A DNA stretch of 64,000 nucleotides from positions 81,863,675 to 81,927,674 of the forward strand of contig NC_090322.1 of NCBI RefSeq assembly GCF_040869045.1, read 5' to 3'. The notes under the pieces are model-generated. The model was not told where the DNA came from. It did no database searches and saw only the letters and a list, made by a program, of their open reading frames with translations. Within the stretch, counting starts at the first letter, position 1. Every line of letters begins with the position of its first letter. Origin of the DNA: Eurosta solidaginis. Taxonomy: Eukaryota > Arthropoda > Insecta > Diptera > Tephritidae. Shown here piece by piece: positions 23,585 through 36,278 of the stretch. The position numbers and the translations under genes are program-made.

Positions 23585-26583
23585 GGACTATCTGGCGAAG
23601 GTAAACTTTGAGATGAGATGTGGTGGTCAAGAAATAACGTTGAGAGTAGACGAACGGAAGCAAGAGGTAGTGACATGTACAACTATGGTCGAAACAAATA
23701 GCGAAGATTTCAAGGAACACAACCCAATGGCGGTGATAGCAACTAGCAAGACAGAAGATGCGGTGAGTAAATTTCTGAGCCAAGAATTACAGGTATTTGC
23801 AAAGATGTCAGGAGTATCCAACGTGGCCACACACAAAATAGTTATGAGGGACGACCGTCCAATTAAGCAAAGGTACTATCCGAAGAATCCGAAAATGCAA
23901 GAAATTATCAACAAGGAAGTCGACGAGCTGATCGAAAAAGATTGCATCGAACCATCGAATAGCCCGCACAGCGCACCCATAGTTTTGGCAAAGAAGAAGA
24001 ATGGCAAATGGAGACTCTGCGTAGACTACCGTCAACTAAACGCAAGATCAGTACCAGACGCATACCCTTTACCTCGTATACAACATATCTTGGACAAATT
24101 AAGAAGCGCGAGATTTATCAGTAGCTTGGACTTGAAAAATGGATATTGGCAAATGCCTATGCAGCAAGCAATACACCGCATTCACAGTACCTGGGCGTGG
24201 ACTATACCAATGGGGGGTAATGCCATTTGGCATTCACTCAGCCCCATTAACTTTCCAGAGAGCACTTGATCGTGTCATAGGACCAGAATTGGAACCATAC
24301 GCGTTTGCATATCTTGACGATATTATCATTACAAGCAAAACATTGGAAGAGCACATTGCACATTTAACAGAAGTATTTCGAAGGCTGCATAGAGCGAACC
24401 TGAGGATAAACCCGGAAAAATGTGAGTTTTTTAAGAAAAGGTTAAAATATCTAGGTCATGTCGTTAGCGAGGAAGGCATCCATACCGACCCAGACAAGAT
24501 ATCAGCCATCAAAGAACTGCAACCACCGAAGAATATACGAGAGTTACGACGTTTTCTAGGAGTTGTGTCATGGTATAGAAGATTCGTGCCGGATTTTTCA
24601 CAAGTATCACACCCGTTAACATCTATGCTTAAGAAAGGTAGTAAGTGGAGGTGGTCTGAAGAGCAACAATCAGCATTCGAAGCACTCAAGGCAGCACTGA
24701 CGCAGGCACCGGTACTCGCTTGTCCAGATTTTTCGAGGAAGTTTAGTTTACAGACGGATGCAAGTGATTTTGGTCTTGGTGCAGTACTTACGCAAGGTTC
24801 AGGCGACGAAGAGCGAGTAATAGCATACGCAAGCCGCAGGTTAAACAAGGCAGAGATGAACTACTCACCGACAGAAAAGGAGTGTTTGGCAATAGTCTGG
24901 GCAATACGAAAGATGAGGCCATACGTAGAAGGATACACGTTTACAGTAATAACAGATCACCTAGCGTAGAAATGGTTGAATGGGATAGAGAGTCCGACTG
25001 GTCGGATTGCGAGATGGGCGCTGGAACTACAGCAATACTCATTTGACGTACAGTATCGAAAAGGAAAGTTGAACGTTGTGGCAGATGTATTATCAAGGCA
25101 ACCGATGGACGAGCAGTTGGGTACGTTGACGATGGATGACGGAAAAGCCGAGTGTAAGTGGCTTAAAGCAAAGATGGAAGATGTAAGAAAGACCCCGGAG
25201 AAATTCCCAGAGTACGTTATCGAGGATGGAAAATTGTACAGACGCATAGGAAGTCAGGTGGATGGCGAAGATGCAGTGCCATGGAAGCTATGTGTGCCGA
25301 CTCCACAGAGACGCAGAGTGCTAGAGGAGATTCACGACACACCGAGCGCAGGGCATATGGGCATCCGAAAATCGATAGCAAGAGCAACAACACGTTATTA
25401 CTGGCCAGGAATGTTCAGAGATATAAGGAAGTACGTACAGCGGTGCCACACATGTCAAATATACAAACCGTGTCAACAGCCAGCCGCGGGTAAGATGCCT
25501 TGGGCAACAGTCTGTGCAGACTTTGTTGGTCCAATGCCACGATCGAAGCATGGCAACACGATGGCATTAGTCTTCCTAGACAAATTTTCAAAATGGGTAG
25601 AGGTAGTACCAACCAGAAAGGCAACGACAGAATGTTTAATAAGAGGATTTCGTAAGAGGATTTTGGCACGTTTCGGCGTCCCAAAAGTATTTATTACGGA
25701 CAACGGAGCACAGTTTATCAGCAGACGTTTTAAGAGATTTTTAGAGGAACTTGGCGTGAAACACCAATTAACGGCACCGTATACACCGCAGGAGAACCCG
25801 ACAGAGAGGGCAAACAGGAACATCAAGAGGATGATAGCACAATTTACGGGAAAAGAGCAGAAGACATGGGATGAGTTGTTACCAGAGATAACGCTGGCAT
25901 TGAATACAAGTGTATGTGAATCGACAGGTTACAGTCTAGCATACATAGTACAAGGGAGGGAACCGTGAATCCCCAACAGCCTTTACGATGAGCAGACATT
26001 TGGTACAGGTGAGAAATTAGCGAACCCAGGAGAGAAGTCAACGAGGATGAAAGAAATATTCTAGATGGTACGACGGAAGCAAGAGAGAGCATCCATGGAG
26101 CAAGCGAAATATTACAATTTAAGAAGAAGGCAATGGCGACCGGCGATAGGCGACCTAGTGCTAGTAAAGTAACATCAGCTGTCAAAAGCGGCAGATAACT
26201 TTGCAGCCAAACTAGCGCCCAGGTACAGTGGACCTCACCGGGTAACGAACTTTGTGTCACCAGTGATCGTAGAGCTAGACAAAGTCTTCAGAGGAAGGAG
26301 GAGGACAGCCCACCTAAGTGAGCTGAAAGCATACCACGCAGGCGACGCCGCCGACAACAACGAATCTAGGAGGCAAAGTCATAAGCAGAGATACAAGAAG
26401 GACGCTAGTGAAGATCAAACCGCGTCAACATCGTCAAAAAGAACAGCAAACAACAATCCCGAGGTACAACAACAGAGAAAGAAAAGCGAGGTAGCCGTTT
26501 GCGGTACGCTCATACGAGTCAGCGAAGAGACCGAGAGACAACACGGAGAGAACCAAGGTACAAGTCAACAGCTGATGGCATAA
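23585..26583 (+). pseudogene. pol: Pol of element B copy 1, partial and broken
   Basis: It starts in the last part of protease (DYLAKVNFEMRCGG) without the DTG active site. RT follows with PHSAPIVLAKKKNGKWRLC and YLDD near 24311, then RNase H and integrase with zinc domain near 25330-25450, DNG near 25700 and TPQENPTERANR near 25785. Lesions shared with copy 2: a frameshift near 24160-24180 in RT, TAG at 24967-24969 in RNase H and TAA at 26170-26172 in the integrase tail. Private lesions: a 21-bp in-frame loss near 25497, TGA at 25966-25968 and TAG at 26062-26064. The tail is hydrophilic and lysine/serine-rich, ending at TAA 26581-26583. Confidence 0.92.
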
Positions 26584-26883
26584 AGAGACGGTCAAGTACA
26601 AAAAATTGCGGAGAATCAGGTACGAATATTTCCAGAAAATAAATTACAGATCGCCAGAGAACCGGCGCATGGAACAAGATTACACCTGGGAAGGCAGTTC
26701 GCTATGGCAGCCTTAAACGAACACACACCCCGAGACAACTGCGGAATTACAGATTATTTTGTAAGATTCTACTTCAATCCGGATGAAATCGGTAGTAACG
26801 GACACGCCCAACCGAGACAGTGTCAAATTATACACGAAGAAATTTCATATCAAGAAGTACCCGGAAGTCGGATCAACCAATAA
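26584..26883 (+). other. Open extension after the pol stop of element B copy 1
   Basis: The pol frame stays open for 99 codons after TAA 26581-26583 and ends at TAA 26881-26883. The product looks protein-like (GRQFAMAALNEHTPRD, DYFVRFYFNPDEIG). Copy 2 has the same extension with two substitutions noted (Glu to Lys, Thr to Ser). Either the upstream TAA is another inherited nonsense mutation, or it is a true stop and the extension is a relic or read-through product. Confidence 0.45.
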
Positions 26884-27220
26884 AAACTCGGTAAACTCTA
26901 ACCACAATTACATAAATATCCCGTAAATATACTCTTTAACTATGCGCATGATATACCACGTTTTTTTAAAAATCCACCATACATGGTGGGAACACCCTAA
27001 GGAAAATCCACCAGTTTTCATTTAAAGTACAGGCTGGCATCATACATACCACCAACTGGAAGGGCAGCGACGAACAACAACATAGTTACAAAACCTAATT
27101 TGGTAAGAAGGATTGAGTGATACCCGCTGCCAGGAAAAGTACCGTCTATCGCGTCAGGAGGAAAACATATAAACCGGGCCGCGGCAGGTCAAACCTAAAA
27201 GTATCGTAAAGCGAGTAGCA
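26884..27220 (+). other. Spacer between pol and third ORF, element B copy 1
   Basis: There is no convincing ORF. It is AT-rich at first, then holds CCACCATACATGGTGGGAAC, whose CCACCAT/ATGGTGG arms can pair. A leader or splice acceptor for the third ORF might lie here, but none is clear. Confidence 0.4.
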
Positions 27221-28102
27221 ATGAGTACACCAAATTCTCCCAACTTTTCCGAAGACCAGAGTGAAGGGTGCGAATGGGCCCCGTTGAGAATACGACTACG
27301 GCGAACGACACCAGCTGCCACATACGAGGAGGGAAGTGGCGATGACAGCACCGAGGATTACAGGTCCGAGTCCGAGGAGTGGGCCATCGTTCGGGACCCT
27401 ACCCCGATCCCCATTTCCTCAGAAAGCGAGGACGAAGACGACAACGAACCACCACCAAAACAGCAGGGCGAGTTTTCGATACGTCAGGAAGACGAGGAGA
27501 CTCAGGGCCGAGGGTTCGTGGAGTACACTCGGCGCGTCAATCTCAGAATGCGCATATATAACGCGCATGTCGAAACCGAACCCCCGGCCAAGCAGAGGAT
27601 CGTGGAGGCGATATGCGAACCGCCAAAAAGGAATGACGACGACACGAAAATATTAAGCCGTATAGCCAACGAGGCCAACGGCAGCCTCAACGACGACAAC
27701 AACGACATCAACAAATTAAGCCGTCTGACCAGCGAGGTCAACGGCAGCCTCAAAGACATCAGCAGCGACGTGCTAAGCCTGACGGCAAGCAACGAAGACA
27801 TCGGCGACCGCAACAACAACGACGGAGACGGCAGCAGTATGATAGGCGAAATCCAACAATGGCTGAACAGCGCCCAAACCGACATGCCGGAGACGTGGGA
27901 GAACCGCTCCGGTATTCAGCCACTGCCAGAAGAACTCACCAAAGAAATTCAACGACACCTACACCAGCCACAACAGCAGGCACAGAAACGACGACAGCGG
28001 TCCTTCAAACGTTTTATTGAGGGTCATCTCTACCGCGTACGCATTACGCGCACTGCGCTGGTCACGGTGAGTCTCGCTGCGGAAGGTGAGGGGGGAGTGT
28101 GA
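27221..28102 (+). CDS. Third ORF of element B copy 1, 293-aa acidic protein, intact
   Basis: I do not recognise this protein. It sits where env would be, between pol and the 3' LTR, and its TGA stop falls inside the first bases of the LTR (GTGTGA). The N-terminal ~85 residues are strongly acidic and serine-rich (SSESEDEDDNEPP). The middle holds a 21-residue repeat (SRIANEANGSL, then SRLTSEVNGSL; 63 bp apart at 27655 and 27718). The C-terminal part is Gln/His-rich then basic (QQQAQKRRQRS). There is no signal peptide, no membrane helix and no Env feature. It is unbroken here and in copy 2, although pol has at least three inherited lesions. A nuclear or nucleic-acid-binding role is possible but unproven. 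Confidence 0.7.
   Translation: MSTPNSPNFSEDQSEGCEWAPLRIRLRRTTPAATYEEGSGDDSTEDYRSESEEWAIVRDPTPIPISSESEDEDDNEPPPKQQGEFSIRQEDEETQGRGFVEYTRRVNLRMRIYNAHVETEPPAKQRIVEAICEPPKRNDDDTKILSRIANEANGSLNDDNNDINKLSRLTSEVNGSLKDISSDVLSLTASNEDIGDRNNNDGDGSSMIGEIQQWLNSAQTDMPETWENRSGIQPLPEELTKEIQRHLHQPQQQAQKRRQRSFKRFIEGHLYRVRITRTALVTVSLAAEGEGGV
28083..28097 (+). other. Polypurine tract of element B copy 1
   Basis: AAGGTGAGGGGGGAG directly precedes the 3' LTR and overlaps the last codons of the third ORF. Confidence 0.75.
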
Positions 28103-29283
28103 GGACCCCAAAGCTGAGGGGTTTGTATCCTCACAACATACACATATCTATATATTTTTGTAAACAGCGTACATTATGAAATAACTTGGAGTTTATATTT
28201 GAATTTACCACTTATGCATTTTATATGAAATATACATATTATGTATACCTTTATGAATTATGCTCTAAATACATATATTCGGTTGTACATTGAATTGATA
28301 ATTATTACATTGATGGACAAGTTAGACTTGCGCACTTTTGCACGCAAGCAAAGTATTTACATTTTCGCAAACATAAATTTTAAATATAGGATCACCCTAA
28401 CACGCATTGAATATTTGGAAGGAAGGTAGATACGCACAAAACATAAAAATGCAGCGGTCAACCAACCCTTTGCAATCTCAAAATCCAATACATCCAGCTA
28501 CAAATACAACATATATAATAACTTAAGTGAACGGAGATCAGCAGCAAGTCGTCAAAATAAGCGCCGCTACTAATAGAGATTTCGCTATACATATTTACGC
28601 ACTAGCATACAACACACCAACGCACGCCATACAACAGAAGGCAGAAACATTGGGCAAAGCAAAACACAACATTAGAATCAGGTGATCACAAACAAATGTA
28701 CAAACACACAATAATTATAGCAACGGCTGGAAAGCGCAGTATGAGCAAGTACAAAGGCATGTTGTTCAATAAGGAGCATTATGGTGCATGGAAATTCATG
28801 GGAAGGAAGTATTTACCGGAATAACAGTTGTTTTATATTGTTAATACTATTAGTTGAAAGTTGTTATTATAAAATAACCGTTTGCCTGCGTGCAAAAATT
28901 AGTATATAAGGGCGACCAGTTCGCATTGAAATTCAGAGATTAGGAGACAGGCATACGAGTCGGTAGGTTTTATCACTTCCGACCAAGAGTACACCTGAAG
29001 GTTTTTCACTTCATTTGTACTAAAAGTATACTCGTCTGGAGGATTTATTACTCTATTCGACCGCAGAGGTTGGCCGAGGGCTTTATTACCTCAGTCACCT
29101 CTTACAAAGTAAGGGAATCAGTTAGGAGTAGAAATAGAATTTTTATTAAATAAATACTTTTGTAACGTTTTATAAGAATAAACAGGGTTATCCTTTTAGA
29201 AGGATCGGTAGGAATTTCTACTTTCAGGAACCCTGGACGGACTGAGACTAACCCCGGCAAAGTCAAAGGAAAAGTCCGTCACA
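28098..29283 (+). repeat. 3' LTR of element B copy 1 (1186 bp)
   Basis: It is full length, TGTGAGG to CACA. It contains TATATAAG at 28903-28910 and AATAAA signals near 29149 and 29180. A 62-codon ORF at 28241-28429 recurs in all four B LTRs, but because the LTRs are near-identical this is no evidence of coding. Confidence 0.92.
28903..28910 (+). promoter_or_regulatory. Predicted TATA box in element B 3' LTR
   Basis: TATATAAG is followed by GGCGACC and, about 25-30 bp on, by CATTGAAATTCAG, a plausible start region. In this copy it could only drive transcription outward into the satellite. Confidence 0.5.
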
Positions 29284-32023
29284 TACTTAAGTCGTTTCGT
29301 TCAACGAAATTGAGTAGATCACTCAGCAGTTGTTGGCTTCAGAACAATAATTTTTGATATAGTTATTAAAAGTTTTTAAAGGATGTCAAACGTTGTTCCT
29401 CGTTTTATATCCTTTAATTCTAGAGTTAAATCTGATAAATACCGCGTACGAATTTTTATAACCAATTGGTTTGGTTACTCGACAGCTCCGTCCTCGTTAG
29501 CTTACATATAGCGTTTTTTTATTTGCTTACCGATCTAAACGTTAAGCATGCTTAAAACACGTAAGTCGTATTGTTCAACAAATTTTAGTAGATCACTCAG
29601 CAGTTGTTTGCTTCAGAGCGGCAATTTTTGCGATAGTTATTAAAACTTTTTAAAAGTCGTCAAACGTTGTTTTTCGCTTTATATCCTTTAATATTAGAGT
29701 TAAATATGATAAAAACTGCGTATGAATTATTTTAACCCATTCGTTTTGCTTACTGGACCGCTTCGTCCTCGTGTAGCCTACATATTGCGTTTTCTAAATA
29801 AACTTACCGGCCTAAAGGTTAAGCATGGTTAAAATACTTAAGTCGTTTCGTTCAACAAAATTGAGTAGATCACTCAGCAGTTGTTGGCTTCAGAACAATA
29901 GTTTTTGATATATTTATTAAAAGTTTTTAAAGGAAGACAAACGTTGTTTCTCGTTTTATATCCTTTAATTATAGAGTTGGGTCTGATAAATACCGCGTAG
30001 GAATTTTTTAGCCAATTTGTTTTGGTTACTCCACGGCTCCGTCCTCGTTAGGTTACATATTGCGTTTTTTTTTAATTTGCTTACCGATCTAAAGGTTAAG
30101 CATGCTTAAAATACCTAAGTCGTTTTGTTCAACAAATTTGAGTAGATCAATCAGGAGATGGTTGCTTCAGAGCACCAATTTTTGAGATTGTTATTAAAAT
30201 TTTTAAAGGTTGTCCAACGTTGTTTCTCATTTTATATCCTTTAATTCTGGAGTTACGTATTGTTTAACCCATACGTTTTGGTTACTCGACCGCTCCGTCC
30301 TCGCGTAGCTTACATATTGCGTTTTTTAAATAAACTTACCGGCCTAAAGGTTAATCATGGTTAAAATATGTAAGTCGTTTTTTTCAACAAATTTGAGTAG
30401 ATCACTCAGCAGTTGTTTGCTTCAGAGCGACAATTTTTAGATAGTTATAAAACTTTTAAAGGTTGTCAAACGTTGTTTCTCGGTTTATATCCTTTAATTA
30501 TAGAGTTAGATCTGATAAATACCGGGTAGGAATTTTTTAACCAATTTATTTTGGTTACTCGACGGCTCCGTCCTCGTGTAGCCTACATATTTCGTTTTCT
30601 AAATAAACTTACCTGCCTAAAGGTTAAGCATGCTTAAAATACGTAAGTCGTTTTGTTCAACAAATTTGAGTAGATCACTCAGCAGTTGTTTGCTTCAGAG
30701 CTACAATTTTCGATATAGTTAATAAAACTTTTTAAAGGTTGTCAAACGTTGTTTCTCGTTTAATATCCTTTAATTCTAGAGTTAAATACTATAAAACTGC
30801 GTACGAATTTGTTTAACCCATTCGTTTTGGTTACTCGTCTGCTCCGTCCTCGTGTAGCCTACATATTTCGCTTTCTAAACAAACTTACCGGCCTAAAGGT
30901 TAAGCATGCTTAAAATACGTAAGTCGTTTTGTTCAACAAATTTGAGTAGATCACTCAGCAGTTGTTTGCTTCAGAGCTACTATTTTCGATATACTTTATA
31001 AAACTTTTTAAAGGTTTTCAAACGTTGCTTCTCGTTTTATATCCTTTAATTCTAGAGTTAATTAAATACGATAAAAACCGCATACGAATTTGTTTAACCC
31101 ATTCGTTTTGGTTACTCGACCGCTCCGACCTCGTGTAGCCTACATATTACGCTTTTCTAAATAAACTTACCGGCCTAAAGGTTAAGCATGGTCGTTAAGT
31201 CGTTTCGATCAACATATTTGAGTAGATCACTCAGCAGTTGCTGGCTTCAGAATAATAATTTTTGACTAGTTATTAAAACTTTTAAAGGTTGTCAAACGTC
31301 TTTTCTCGTTTTATATCCTTTAATTCAGTTAAGTACGATAAAAACCGCGTAAGAATTTGTTTAACACATTCGTTTTGGTTACTCGACCGCTCCGTTTTCG
31401 TGGAGCCTACATATTGCGTTTTTCTGAATAAACTTACCGGCCTAAAGGTTAAGCATGGTTAAAATACTTAAGTCGTTTTCTTCAACAAATTTGAGTAGAT
31501 CACTCAGCAGTTGTTGGCTTCAGAACAATAATTTTTGATAAAGTTATTAAAAGTTTTTAAAGTGTTTCAAACATTGTTTCTCGTTTTATATCATTTAATA
31601 TTAGAGTTAAATATGATAAAAACTACGTACGAATTTTTTTAACCAATTCGTTTTGCGTACTCGACCGCTCCGTCCTCGTGTAGACTACATATTGCGTTTT
31701 TCTGAATAAACTTACCGGCCTAAAGGTTAAGCATGGTTAAAATACTTAAGTCGTTTCGTTCAACAAAATTGAGTAGATCACTTAGCAGTTGTTGGCTTCA
31801 GAACAATAATTTTTGATATAGTTATTAAAAGTTTTTAAAGTGTTTCAAACGTTGTTTCTCGTTTTATATCCTTTAATATTAGAGTTAAATATGATAAAAA
31901 CTGCGTACGAATTTTTTAACCCATTCGTTTTGCTTACTCGACCGCTCCGTCCTCGTGTAGACTACATATTGCGTTTTTCTGAATAAATTTACCGGCCTAA
32001 AGGTTAAGCATGGTTAAAATACT
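29284..32023 (+). repeat. Satellite array, block 4
   Basis: About ten monomers. The first two (29284 to ~29617) match those after 38342; from 29290 onward variant order also follows block 2 and then block 3. The unit holding TTCTGGAGTTACGTATTGTT at 30245 has no solo LTR: ATAC at 30111-30114 is the empty version of the insertion site at 18244 and 41339. The last monomer matches that before 22974. Confidence 0.93.
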
Positions 32024-32633
32024 TGTGAGGACCCCAAAGCTGAGGGCTTTGTATCCTCACAACATACACGTATCTATATATTTTTGTAAACAACATACAT
32101 TATGAAATAACTTGGAGTTTATATTTGAATTTACCACTTATACATTTTATATGAAATATACATATTATGTATACCTTTATGAATTATACTCTAAATACAT
32201 ATATTCGGTTGTACATTGAATTCATAATTATTACATTGAAGGACACGTTAGACTTGCACACTTTTGCACGCAAGCAAAGTATTTACATTTTCGCAAACAT
32301 AAATTTTAAATATAGAATCACCCTAACACGCATTGAATATTTGGAAGCAAGGTAGATACGCACAAAACATAAAAATGCAGCGGTCAACCAACCCTTTGCA
32401 ATCTCAAAATCCAATACATCCAGCTACAAATACAACATACATAATAACTTAAGTGAACGGAGATCAGCAGCAAGTCGTCAAAATAAGCGCCGCTACTAAT
32501 AGAGATTTCGCTATACATGTTTACGCACTAGCATACAACACACCAACGCACGCCATACAACAGAAGGCAGAAGCATTGGGCAAAGCAAAACACAACATTA
32601 GAATCAGGTGATCACAAACAAATGTACAAACAC
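32024..32633 (+). repeat. Truncated 5' LTR of element B copy 2
   Basis: Also 610 bp, ending at the same ACAAACAC junction as copy 1. Confidence 0.9.
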
Positions 32634-35600
32634 GGACTATCTGGCGAAGGTAAACTTTGAGATGAGATGTGGTGGTCAAGAAATAACGTTGAGAGTAGAC
32701 GAACGGAAGCAAGAGGTAGTGACATGTACAACTATGGTCGAAACAAATAGCGAAGATTTCAAGGAACACAACCCAATGGCGGTGATAGCAACTAGCAAGA
32801 CAGAAGATGCGGTGAGTAAATTTCTGAGCCAAGAATTACAGGTATTTGCAAAGATGTCAGGAGTATCCAACGTGGCCACACACAAAATAGTTATGAGGGA
32901 CGACCGTCCAATTAAGCAAAGGTACTATCCGAAGAATCCGAAAATGCAAGAAATTATCAACAAGGAAGTCGACGAGCTGATCGAAAAAGATTGCATCGAA
33001 CCATCGAATAGCCCGCACAGCGCACCCATAGTTTTGGCAAAGAAGAAGAATGGCAAATGGAGACTCTGCGTAGACTGCCGTCAACTAAACGGAAGATCAG
33101 TACCAGACGCATACCCTTTACCTCGTATACAACATATCTTGGACAAATTAAGAAGCGCGAGATTTATCAGTAGCTTGGACTTGAAAAATGGATATTGGCA
33201 AATCCCTATGCAGCAAGCAATACACCGCATTCACAGTACCTGGGCGTGGACTATACCAATGGAGGGTAATGCCATTTGGCATTCACTCAGCCCCATTAAC
33301 TTTCCAGAGAGCACTTGATCGTGTCATAGGACCAGAATTGGAACCATACGCGTTTGCATATCTTGACGATATTATCATTACAAGCAAAACATTGGAAGAG
33401 CACATTGCACATTTAACAGAAGTATTTCGAAGGCTGCATAGAGCGAACCTGAGGATAAACCCGGAAAAATGTGAGTTTTTTAAGAAAAGGTTAAAATATC
33501 TAGGTCATGTCGTTAGCGAGGAAGGCATCCATACCGACCCAGACAAGATAGCAGCCATCAAAGAACTGCAACCACCGAAGAATATACGAGAGTTACGACG
33601 TTTTCTAGGAGCTGTGTCATGGTATAGAAGATTCGTGCCGGATTTTTCACAAGTATCACACCCGTTAACATCTATGCTTAAGAAAGGTAGTAAGTGGAGG
33701 TGGTCTGAAGAGCAACAATCAGCATTCGAAGCACTGACGCAGGCACCGGTACTCGCTTGTCCAGATTTTTCGAGGAAGTTTAGTTTACAGACGGATGCAA
33801 GTGATTTTGGTCTTGGTGCAGTACTTACGCAAGGTTCAGGCGACGAAGAGCGAGTAATAGCATACGCAAGCCGCAGGTTAAACAAGGCAGAGATGAACTA
33901 CTCACCGACAGAAAAGGAGTGTTTGGCAATAGTCTGGGCAATACGAAAGATGAGGCCATACGTAGAAGGATACACGTTTACAGTAATAACAGATCACCTA
34001 GCGTAGAAATGGTTGAATGGGATAGAGAGTCCGACTGGTCGGATTGCGAGATGGGCGCTGGAACTACAGCAATACTCATTTGACGTACAGTATCGAAAAG
34101 GAAAGTTGAACGTTGTGGCAGATGCATTATCAAGGCAACCGATGGACGAGCAGTTGGGTACGTTGACGATGGATGACGGAAAAGCCGAGTGTAAGTGGCT
34201 TAAAGCAAAGATGGAAGATGTAAGAAAGACCCCGGAGAAATTCCCAGAGTACGTTATCGAGGATGGAAAATTGTACAGACGCATAGGAAGTCAGGTGGAT
34301 GGCGAAGATGCAGTGCCATGGAAGCTATGTGTGCCGACTCCACAGAGACGCAGAGTGCTAGAGGAGATTCACGACACACCGAGCGCAGGGCATATGGGCA
34401 TCCGAAAATCGATAGCAAGAGCAACAACACGTTATTACTGGCCAGGAATGTTCAGAGATATAAGGAAGTACGTACAGCGGTGCCACACATGTCAAATATA
34501 CAAACCGAGTCAACAGCCAGCCGCGGGTAAGATGCTAACGAAAATTTTAGAGGAGCCTTGGGCAACAGTCTGTGCAGACTTTGTTGGTCCAATGCCACGA
34601 TCGAAGCATGGCAACACGATGGCATTAGTCTTCCTAGACAAATTTTCAAAATGGGTAGAGGTAGTACCAATCAGAAAGGCAACGACAGAATGTTTAATAA
34701 GAGGATTTCGTGAGAGGATTTTGGCACGGTTCGGCGTCCCAAAAGTATTTATTACGGACAACGGAGCACAGTTTATCAGCAGACGTTTTAAGAGATTTTT
34801 AGAGGAACTTGGCGTGAAACACCAATTAACGGCACCGTATACACCGCAGGAGAACCCGACAGAGAGGGCAAACAGGAACATCAAGAGGATGATAGCACAA
34901 TTTACGGGAAAAGAGCAGAAGACATGGGATGAGTTGTTACCAGAGATAACGTTGGCATTGAATACAAGTGTATGTGAATCGACAGGTTACAGTCCAGCAT
35001 ACATAGTACAAGGGAGGGAACCGAGAATCCCCAACAGCCTTTACGATGAGCAGACATTTGGTACAGGTGAGAAATTAGCGAACCCAGGAGAGAAGTCAAC
35101 GAGCATGAAAGAAATATTCGAGATGGTACGACGGAAGCAAGAGAGAGCATCCATTGAGCAAGCGAAATATTACAATTTAAGAAGAGGGCAATGGCGACCG
35201 GCGATAGGCGACCTAGTGCTAGTAAAGTAACATCAGCTGTCAAAAGCGGCAGATAACTTTGCAGCCAAACTAGCGCCCAGGTACAGTGGACCTCACCGGG
35301 TAACGAACTTTGTGTCACCAGTGATCGTAGAGCTAGACAAAGTCTTCAGAGGAAGGAGGAGGACAGCCCACCTAAGTGAGCTGAAAGCATACCACGCAGG
35401 CGACACCGCCGACAACAACGAATCCAGGAGGCAAAGTCATAAGCAGAGATACAAGAAGGACGCTAGTGAAGATCAAACCGCGTCAACATCGTCAAAAAGA
35501 ACAGCAAACAACAATCCCGAGGTACAACAACAGAGAAAGAAAAGCGAGGTAGCCGTTTGCGGTACGCTCATACGAGTCAGCGAAGAGACCGAGAGACAAC

Positions 35601-35641
35601 ACGGAGAGAACCAAGGTACAAGTCAACAGCTGATGGCATAA
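32634..35641 (+). pseudogene. pol: Pol of element B copy 2, partial and broken
   Basis: It runs from the end of protease through RT, RNase H and integrase as in copy 1. Shared lesions: the RT frameshift near 33209-33230, TAG at 34004-34006 and TAA at 35228-35230. Private changes: a 12-bp in-frame loss near 33730 and two substitutions in a conserved RT motif (CVDCRQLNGRS where copy 1 has CVDYRQLNARS). Integrase is less damaged than in copy 1: from 34013 to 35230 the frame is open, covering the zinc domain, the DDE core and the region after it. Confidence 0.92.
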
Positions 35642-35941
35642 AGAGACGGTCAAGTACAAAAAATTGCGGAGAATCAGGTACGAGTATTTCCAGAAAATAA
35701 ATTACAGATCGCCAGAGAACCGGCGCATGGAACAAGATTACACCTGGGAAGGCAGTTCGCTATGGCAGCCTTAAACAAACACACACCCCGAGACAACTGC
35801 GGAATTTCAGATTATTTTGTAAGATTCTACTTCAATCCGGATGAAATCGGTAGTAACGGACACGCCCAACCGAGACAGTGTCAAATTATACACGAAGAAA
35901 TTTCATATCAAGAAGTACCCGGAAGTCGGATCAACCAATAA
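35642..35941 (+). other. Open extension after the pol stop of element B copy 2
   Basis: Ninety-nine codons are open in the pol frame after TAA 35639-35641, to TAA at 35939-35941, the same length as in copy 1. Confidence 0.45.
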
Positions 35942-36278
35942 AAACTCGGTAAACTCTAACCACAATTACATAAATATCCCGTAAATATACTCTTTAACTA
36001 TGCGCATGATATACCACGTTTTTTTAAAAATCCACCATACATGGTGGGAACACCCTAAGGAAAATCCACCAGTTTTCATTTAAAGTACAGGCTGGCATCA
36101 TACATACCACCAACTGGAAGGGCAGCGACGAACAACAACATAGTTACAAAACCTAATTTGGTAAGAAGGATTGAGTGATACCCGCTGCCAGGAAAAGTAC
36201 CGTCTATCGCGTCAGGAGGAAAACATATAAACCGGGCCGCGGCAGGTCAAACCTCAAAGTATCGTAAAGCGAGTAGCA
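35942..36278 (+). other. Spacer between pol and third ORF, element B copy 2
   Basis: Near-identical to 26884-27220. No gene is seen; it holds the same CCACCAT/ATGGTGG inverted pair. Confidence 0.4.

Larger units (their letters stand above)
22975..29283 (+). mobile_element. Element B copy 1: internally deleted Ty3/Gypsy retrotransposon
   Basis: It starts TGTGAGGACC (the same ten bases as element A) and ends GTCACA, flanked by TACT at 22971-22974 and 29284-29287. The order is: truncated 5' LTR, end of protease, RT, RNase H, integrase, third ORF, 3' LTR. Gag, the protease active site, the primer site and 576 bp of the 5' LTR are missing through one deletion. Pol protein similarity to element A is high, so both are one Gypsy lineage. 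Without promoter, primer site and gag it is immobile unless helped, and without the primer site not even then. Confidence 0.93.

Noticed and set aside
28241..28429. 62-codon ORF present in all four element B LTR copies
   Set aside because: The LTRs are near-identical by descent, so repetition is not evidence of coding; no domain and no codon bias seen.
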